Of a stretch of 64,000 nt of DNA, positions 60,008 through 64,000 are shown piece after piece. A program made the position numbers and the translations under genes. Origin of the DNA: CAYUHK01 sp964475165 (GTDB taxonomy: Bacteria > Verrucomicrobiota > Kiritimatiellia > JAAZAB01); contig CAYYVN010000009.1 in assembly GCA_964475165.1 (NCBI GenBank), positions 11,668-75,667 on the forward strand. Reading direction: 5' to 3'. Below the pieces are notes generated by a model that was not told the origin of the DNA, made no database searches, and worked only from the letters and a program-made list of their open reading frames with translations. Each line of letters starts with the position of its first letter. Positions within the stretch are counted from its first letter, which is position 1.

Positions 60008-61969
60008 CTATTCATATCTCAAGGCGTCAATCGGGTTGAGGCGTGCGGCTTTGCGCGCCGGCCAGAGCCCGAAAATGATGCCCACCAGCGCGGAGAATCC
60101 CACCGCCAACAGAATGGAAGAGGCCGTTACGATAGAGTGCCAGCCGGCCAGGTGGGAGATGAGCAGGCTGCTGAACCAGCCGGTCATGATGCCGATACCA
60201 CCTCCGGCCAGGCTGACCACCAGCGCTTCGGTGAGGAACTGCAAGAGGATATCGCGGTGGCGCGCCCCCACCGCTTTGCGGATGCCGATCTCGCGCGTGC
60301 GTTCCGTGACCGATACCAGCATGATATTCATAATGCCAATGCCGCCCACCAACAAGGATACCGCGGCAATGGAGGCCAGCAGCCAGGAGAGCGTGCGCTG
60401 CGTCTCAGTGATCATGGCCTTTATTTCGGCTACATCGCGAATGTTGATGGCATCCTTCTGACTCTCCGGCAGGCGATGCAGACGTTGGATCAGGCTTTTA
60501 ATCTCCTCCTGGGCGCTGGGGATTTCCTGTTCCGAACGGATTTCAATATCGATGCTATCCAGATATTCGCGGCCCAGCAGGCGGAACATGGCCGTGGAGA
60601 CGGGGATGAGAATGATATCATCTTGGTCCTGCCAGCCGCTGGCCCCTTTTTCCGGCAGGATACCTATGACCAGGAAATTATTCTTGTTGATTTTGATGTA
60701 TTCGCCCAGAGGGTTAGCCTCGCCGAATAATTCGCGCACCAGCGTTTGCCCCAGCACGGCCAGGCGTGCGCGCCGTGTGGTTTCGGCGGCCGTAAAAAAG
60801 CGACCGCTGCGCGGCTCACTGGCGCGCATGGCGGCGTAATCAGGATCCACACCCATGATGCGCGTGTTCCAGTTCTTGTTGCCGTAGGTGACCTGGCCGC
60901 GTCCCTGCACGATGCCCCCGGCGCGTTGCACTGCCGGCACGGCCGCGCGGATTTCGGCAATATCCTGGGGTTTGAAGCGCGTCACCGCTCCGGCCTCATA
61001 GGCTACCCCAGCCACGCGGCGCGCGCCTGAGCGCAGGGTTAGCATATTCGAGCCCAGCGAAGCCAATTGTTCACTGATCGCTTCGCGCGCCCCGGCGCCA
61101 ATGGCCAGCATGGCGATCACGGCGGCCACGCCGATCAAGATGCCCAGCAAAGAAAGGGCGCTGCGGGTTTTATTGGCCAAGAGCGCCCGCCAGGCTTGAT
61201 GGAGGTTATGCGAGGTTTCGCCCAGCAGCGACCCGCCCTCAGCGCGCTTGGGGTGAGGGGGCGGCGGCGCGCTCGGCGCTGGAGCCTGGATGTGCGGCGT
61301 GGCCGTATCCGTTTGAATCAAGCCATCGCGCATGCGGATGATGCGCTGCGCCTGAGCGGCGATCTCGTTTTCGTGCGTGACCATGACGATGGTGATGCCG
61401 CGCCGGTTGAGATCTTTGAGAATGGCCATGATCTCGGCCGCACTGGCCGAGTCCAGGTTGCCGGTGGGCTCATCCGCCAGAATCAGGCGCGGGTTGTGGA
61501 TCAGGGCGCGGGCGATTGCCACGCGCTGCTGCTGGCCGCCGGAGAGTTCGTTGGGCTGATGCCCCAGGCGATCGGCTAGGCCGACGGCTGCCAGAAGTTC
61601 CCTGGCCCTCTGATGGTTTTGGCGTTGGCCGCCCGGGGCATAAAGCATGGGCAACATGGCGTTTTCGAGGGCATTGGCGCGGGGCAGCAGATTGAAATGC
61701 TGAAAGATAAATCCCAGACTCGAATTGCGCAGCGCCGCCAGGGCATCATCCGGCAGGCGGGTGGTTTCATGGCCCAAGAGTTGATAAGCGCCATCATCAG
61801 CTGTATCCAACAGGCCGAGGATATGCAGCAGGGTAGATTTGCCTGAGCCGGAAGGGCCCATGATGGCCACGAACTCGCCGGCGGCGATCTCCAACGAGAC
61901 TCCGCGCAAGGCCTGCACGGCCACTTCGCCCATGGCATAGGTTTTAGAGATATTTTGCAGCGTGATCAT
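60008..61969 (-). CDS. macB: MacB-type ABC exporter (ATPase fused to permease)
   Basis: A 653-residue fusion. The ABC ATPase domain (about 1-225) has GPSGSGKSTLLHILG, LSGGQQQRVAIARAL and LADEPTGNLDSASAA. A Pro-rich linker leads to a MacB permease domain with four transmembrane helices and a large periplasmic region (about 300-500). Near the end are the permease landmarks GGIGIMNIMLVSVTERTREIGIRKAVGARHRD in several blocks. It acts with a periplasmic adaptor (MacA) and TolC-like channel, neither of which is here. The family exports macrolides, toxins or lipoproteins; the substrate is open. Promoter at 61989-62017. Confidence 0.9.
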   Translation of the reverse strand: MITLQNISKTYAMGEVAVQALRGVSLEIAAGEFVAIMGPSGSGKSTLLHILGLLDTADDGAYQLLGHETTRLPDDALAALRNSSLGFIFQHFNLLPRANALENAMLPMLYAPGGQRQNHQRARELLAAVGLADRLGHQPNELSGGQQQRVAIARALIHNPRLILADEPTGNLDSASAAEIMAILKDLNRRGITIVMVTHENEIAAQAQRIIRMRDGLIQTDTATPHIQAPAPSAPPPPHPKRAEGGSLLGETSHNLHQAWRALLANKTRSALSLLGILIGVAAVIAMLAIGAGAREAISEQLASLGSNMLTLRSGARRVAGVAYEAGAVTRFKPQDIAEIRAAVPAVQRAGGIVQGRGQVTYGNKNWNTRIMGVDPDYAAMRASEPRSGRFFTAAETTRRARLAVLGQTLVRELFGEANPLGEYIKINKNNFLVIGILPEKGASGWQDQDDIILIPVSTAMFRLLGREYLDSIDIEIRSEQEIPSAQEEIKSLIQRLHRLPESQKDAINIRDVAEIKAMITETQRTLSWLLASIAAVSLLVGGIGIMNIMLVSVTERTREIGIRKAVGARHRDILLQFLTEALVVSLAGGGIGIMTGWFSSLLISHLAGWHSIVTASSILLAVGFSALVGIIFGLWPARKAARLNPIDALRYE

Positions 61970-61988
61970 AGTCTGGCATCAACAACTC

Positions 61989-62017
61989 ATTATCAAAAAA
62001 CCTACTCTGGAAAACAA
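61989..62017 (-). promoter_or_regulatory. Promoter for the MacB-type exporter
   Basis: Minus strand TTGTTT (62017-62012), 17 bases, GATAAT (61994-61989), ending about 20 bases before the ATG. Confidence 0.45.
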
Positions 62018-62177
62018 GGCAAGATTTGCCGGCTTTCTGACCCCGCGCCGGAGCTGCGGCCAGAAGAGGAATTTGCACCGCCAAGGACGCCAAGGGGGAT
62101 TTAGCCGGCGTCTTAAGCGCGACGGGTGGTGAAGCTTGAAGGCGTTCTGGGGCAGCTCAAAAAAACATTAAATATGC

Positions 62178-62207
62178 TTGCGGAGCGGGGGCGGCTTATG
62201 AGATAAT
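62178..62207 (+). promoter_or_regulatory. Possible promoter for the LRR surface-protein gene
   Basis: TTGCGG, 18 bases, GATAAT. The -10 box is strong and the -35 weak. The leader would be about 120 bases. Confidence 0.35.
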
Positions 62208-62334
62208 CATTCAAACGCCTGCGTAGACTGAGTTTCAGGTCACCCTGAGTGCGATGGCCCAAACAAACAGCAAACCACAATGGCAGGCCCTTTCCTGGCG
62301 GAAAAGGGCATTCACCCATCCAAGGAGGTCCCCC

Positions 62335-64000
62335 ATGCAACGCATCTTCTCTGCCCTGTTCCTGATGGCGCTTTTGGCTGGTGGTCCGACGCTGCTGCTT
62401 GCCGATGCGAGCGACTTTACCTATACAATAGCCGCTGATGATACAATCACGATCACCGGCTATACCGGTTCAGAGGGTGATATAAATATTCCTGAAAAGA
62501 TTGACAGTAAAGATGTCACCAGGATCGGGGACGACGCTTTCTCATATAACAATAATCTGAATGGCAACGTGACCCTTCCCGATACAATCACGAATATTGG
62601 GGCCACCGCCTTCAGTGGCTGCCCTCTGACCAATGTGGTTTTCGGCACAGGCCTCGTCACTATCGAGGATAACGCTTTCAGATCTTGTATGAACCTGCGC
62701 AACGTGACTATTCCCGCTAGTGTCACCACTATCGGGGATAACGTTTTCGAATATTGCTCCCTCCTGCACAGCGTGACCATTCCCGAGGGTGTTGAGACTA
62801 TCGGAAAGCGTGCTTTCGTATATTGCTCTTCCCTGACCAATGTGACCATTCCCGCTAGCCTCACCGATATTGGGGAAAATGCCTTTCAGCGCTGCACCTC
62901 TCTCGTGGCCTTCGATGTTGCCGCGGGCAATCCAAATTACAGCGCCTTGGATGGCGTTTTGTTCAACAAAACTGGAACGGTTTTGCTTGTTTATCCCGCT
63001 GGCAAGCCGGAAACAAATTATGCTATTCCTGGCACGGTCGAAAATATCGCGGCGAACGCTTTTTCAGGCAACGTCAATCTAGAGCAGGTGATCATGCCTG
63101 AGGGCCTCACCACTATTGGGGCCAGCGCTTTCGACTCCTGCTCAGTGACCAGCCTGACCCTTCCCGATAGCGTCACCAATCTGGGAGATCTGGCCTTCTC
63201 TTTCTGCATGTCTCTGACCAATGTGGTCCTTGGTAATGGCCTCACCAGTATCAGTCAAGGTGCCTTTCAAATGTGCGTATTCTTGACCAATGTGGAACTG
63301 GGCAACAGCCTTGAGACTATTGGAGACTCAGCTTTTATGAACTGCTTTACCTTGACCAGCCTGGTGATTCCCGACAGCGTCAAGACTATCGAGGGCATGG
63401 CTTTCATGGGCTCTTCCCTGACCAATGTGATCATCGGCACAGGTGTAACCAATATCGGAAATTCAGCCTTCCAGATCCAGCCTACTGGTCCGGGCGGCCT
63501 CTATTTCTGTGGCAATGCGCCGGCTGGAACCACTATCTTCGGCATGTTTGATCCACCTGAGAGAATCACCGTATATCGTCTAGCCGAGACCACTGGCTGG
63601 CCGGCAGCGCCAAGGACATGGCAAGGCCTGCCCACGGCCCTCTGGACTATGGAGGAAACTTGCGAGACGCCGGTCTTCGATCCTGCCGCTGGCGCTTATC
63701 CGGGAGAGAGCGTGGCTGTGACAGTCACCTGCGCCACACCTGGGGCCATTATCCGCTATACGTTGGATGGCACGGAACCCACGGAAGAGAGCACCAAGAT
63801 AGCTTCCGGCGGTCAGATCAATGTGATTTTGCCCAGCATTCTCAAGGCCAAGGCCTGGAGAACAGGGGCCTATCCCAGTGCAGTGCAGTCGGCTGAATAT
63901 AGCCGAACATCCCAAGACTCATTCCTGGCAGCCGATTTCGATGGCGATGGCCTGGCTGACCCGGCCCTCTATCGGGAAGAGGATGGTTGGTATGTCTGGT
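62335..64000 (+). CDS. BspA-like leucine-rich-repeat surface protein (partial, runs off right edge)
   Basis: The open frame has no stop to the window end (555 codons seen). It starts with a signal peptide (FLMALLAGGPTLLLADA) and then about 17 BspA/TpLRR-type repeats with the pattern L.NV.IP.S.T.IG..AF..C (about residues 40-410). A linker follows, then a chitobiase-like beta domain (about 445-525; IIRYTLDGTEPT), then an FG-GAP/VCBS-type repeat start (LAADFDGDGLADPALY, about 530). AAGGAGG lies before the ATG. Such proteins are often outer-surface adhesins or cell-bound carbohydrate-binding proteins. The C-terminus and any anchor are beyond the window. Confidence 0.85.
   Translation, partial: MQRIFSALFLMALLAGGPTLLLADASDFTYTIAADDTITITGYTGSEGDINIPEKIDSKDVTRIGDDAFSYNNNLNGNVTLPDTITNIGATAFSGCPLTNVVFGTGLVTIEDNAFRSCMNLRNVTIPASVTTIGDNVFEYCSLLHSVTIPEGVETIGKRAFVYCSSLTNVTIPASLTDIGENAFQRCTSLVAFDVAAGNPNYSALDGVLFNKTGTVLLVYPAGKPETNYAIPGTVENIAANAFSGNVNLEQVIMPEGLTTIGASAFDSCSVTSLTLPDSVTNLGDLAFSFCMSLTNVVLGNGLTSISQGAFQMCVFLTNVELGNSLETIGDSAFMNCFTLTSLVIPDSVKTIEGMAFMGSSLTNVIIGTGVTNIGNSAFQIQPTGPGGLYFCGNAPAGTTIFGMFDPPERITVYRLAETTGWPAAPRTWQGLPTALWTMEETCETPVFDPAAGAYPGESVAVTVTCATPGAIIRYTLDGTEPTEESTKIASGGQINVILPSILKAKAWRTGAYPSAVQSAEYSRTSQDSFLAADFDGDGLADPALYREEDGWYVW

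Larger units (their letters stand above)
61970..62334. other. Divergent intergenic region between macB and the LRR gene
   Basis: The 365 bases hold a macB promoter on the minus strand, a possible LRR promoter on the plus strand and a near-perfect GCCCTTTCC/GGAAAAGGGC hairpin (about 62288-62310) in the leader before the LRR ribosome-binding site. No protein gene or RNA family is recognised. Confidence 0.5.

Noticed and set aside
60008..61969. A complete MacA-MacB-TolC efflux set
   Set aside because: Only the MacB-type fusion is present; no adaptor or channel gene adjoins it.

Overview
The window is a contiguous, gene-dense stretch of a moderately GC-rich Gram-negative bacterial chromosome. 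Outer-membrane functions (BamA, Skp/OmpH, LpxD, beta-barrel and lipoproteins) show a diderm. Rubredoxin/rubrerythrin and formate-tetrahydrofolate ligase suggest an anaerobic or microaerophilic life. The Gfo/Idh-rich sugar cluster, the secreted beta-helix and BspA-type repeat proteins and the TPR/coiled-coil proteins resemble the Verrucomicrobiota/Kiritimatiellota/Lentisphaerota side of the PVC group. That placement is inference from gene content; no rRNA is present to fix it. I saw no IS element, prophage, CRISPR array or clear horizontally acquired island.

Region 1 (1-13.5 kb, minus strand) is a long collinear core block. In transcription order it is ispE, tRNA-Gln, prs, rplY, pth, rpsF, ssb, rpsR, rplI, dnaB, bamA, skp, lpxD and then, from a near-consensus promoter, rplM, rpsI, argJ and argB (cut by the window edge). 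Spacing is tight, with an ATGA overlap joining dnaB to bamA. Region 2 (13.5-14.1 kb) is a divergent intergenic stretch with a promoter for each side and, between them, a candidate structured RNA bounded by A/T runs. Region 3 (14.1-18.2 kb) is a three-gene surface-glycan operon: ArnT-like transferase, PIG-L deacetylase and MOP-type flippase.

Region 4 (18.2-32.5 kb) holds serC with a lipoprotein, tRNA-Thr and rpoD (with an unusual basic repeat tail), archease, a pentapeptide-repeat protein, rubredoxin and rubrerythrin, a UDP-sugar dehydrogenase, an outer-membrane protein, fhs, a DEAD-box helicase, a PGRP-type amidase and a large beta-helix/PKD protein. Region 5 (32.6-43.1 kb) holds tRNA-Val, purN with an endonuclease III, hisG, a 31-residue bS22-like ribosomal protein, a TPR lipoprotein, tRNA-Arg, a 1115-residue coiled-coil protein, a manA-type isomerase and a pseudouridine synthase.

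Region 6 (43.2-55.4 kb) is the most novel part. It is a DeoR-headed, same-strand cluster of nine genes: class III aminotransferase, three Gfo/Idh proteins, class I aldolase, an amidohydrolase fused to a GNAT acetyltransferase, a fucose/arabinose-isomerase-like protein and an FGGY kinase. The isomerase-kinase-aldolase logic points to catabolism of an unusual, perhaps amino- or acylated, sugar or cyclitol. No transporter or glycosidase is included. Region 7 (55.4-64 kb) holds comF-accD-folC, a STAS protein, an inositol-monophosphatase-family enzyme, a MacB-type ABC transporter and the start of a BspA-like leucine-rich-repeat surface protein that runs off the right edge.
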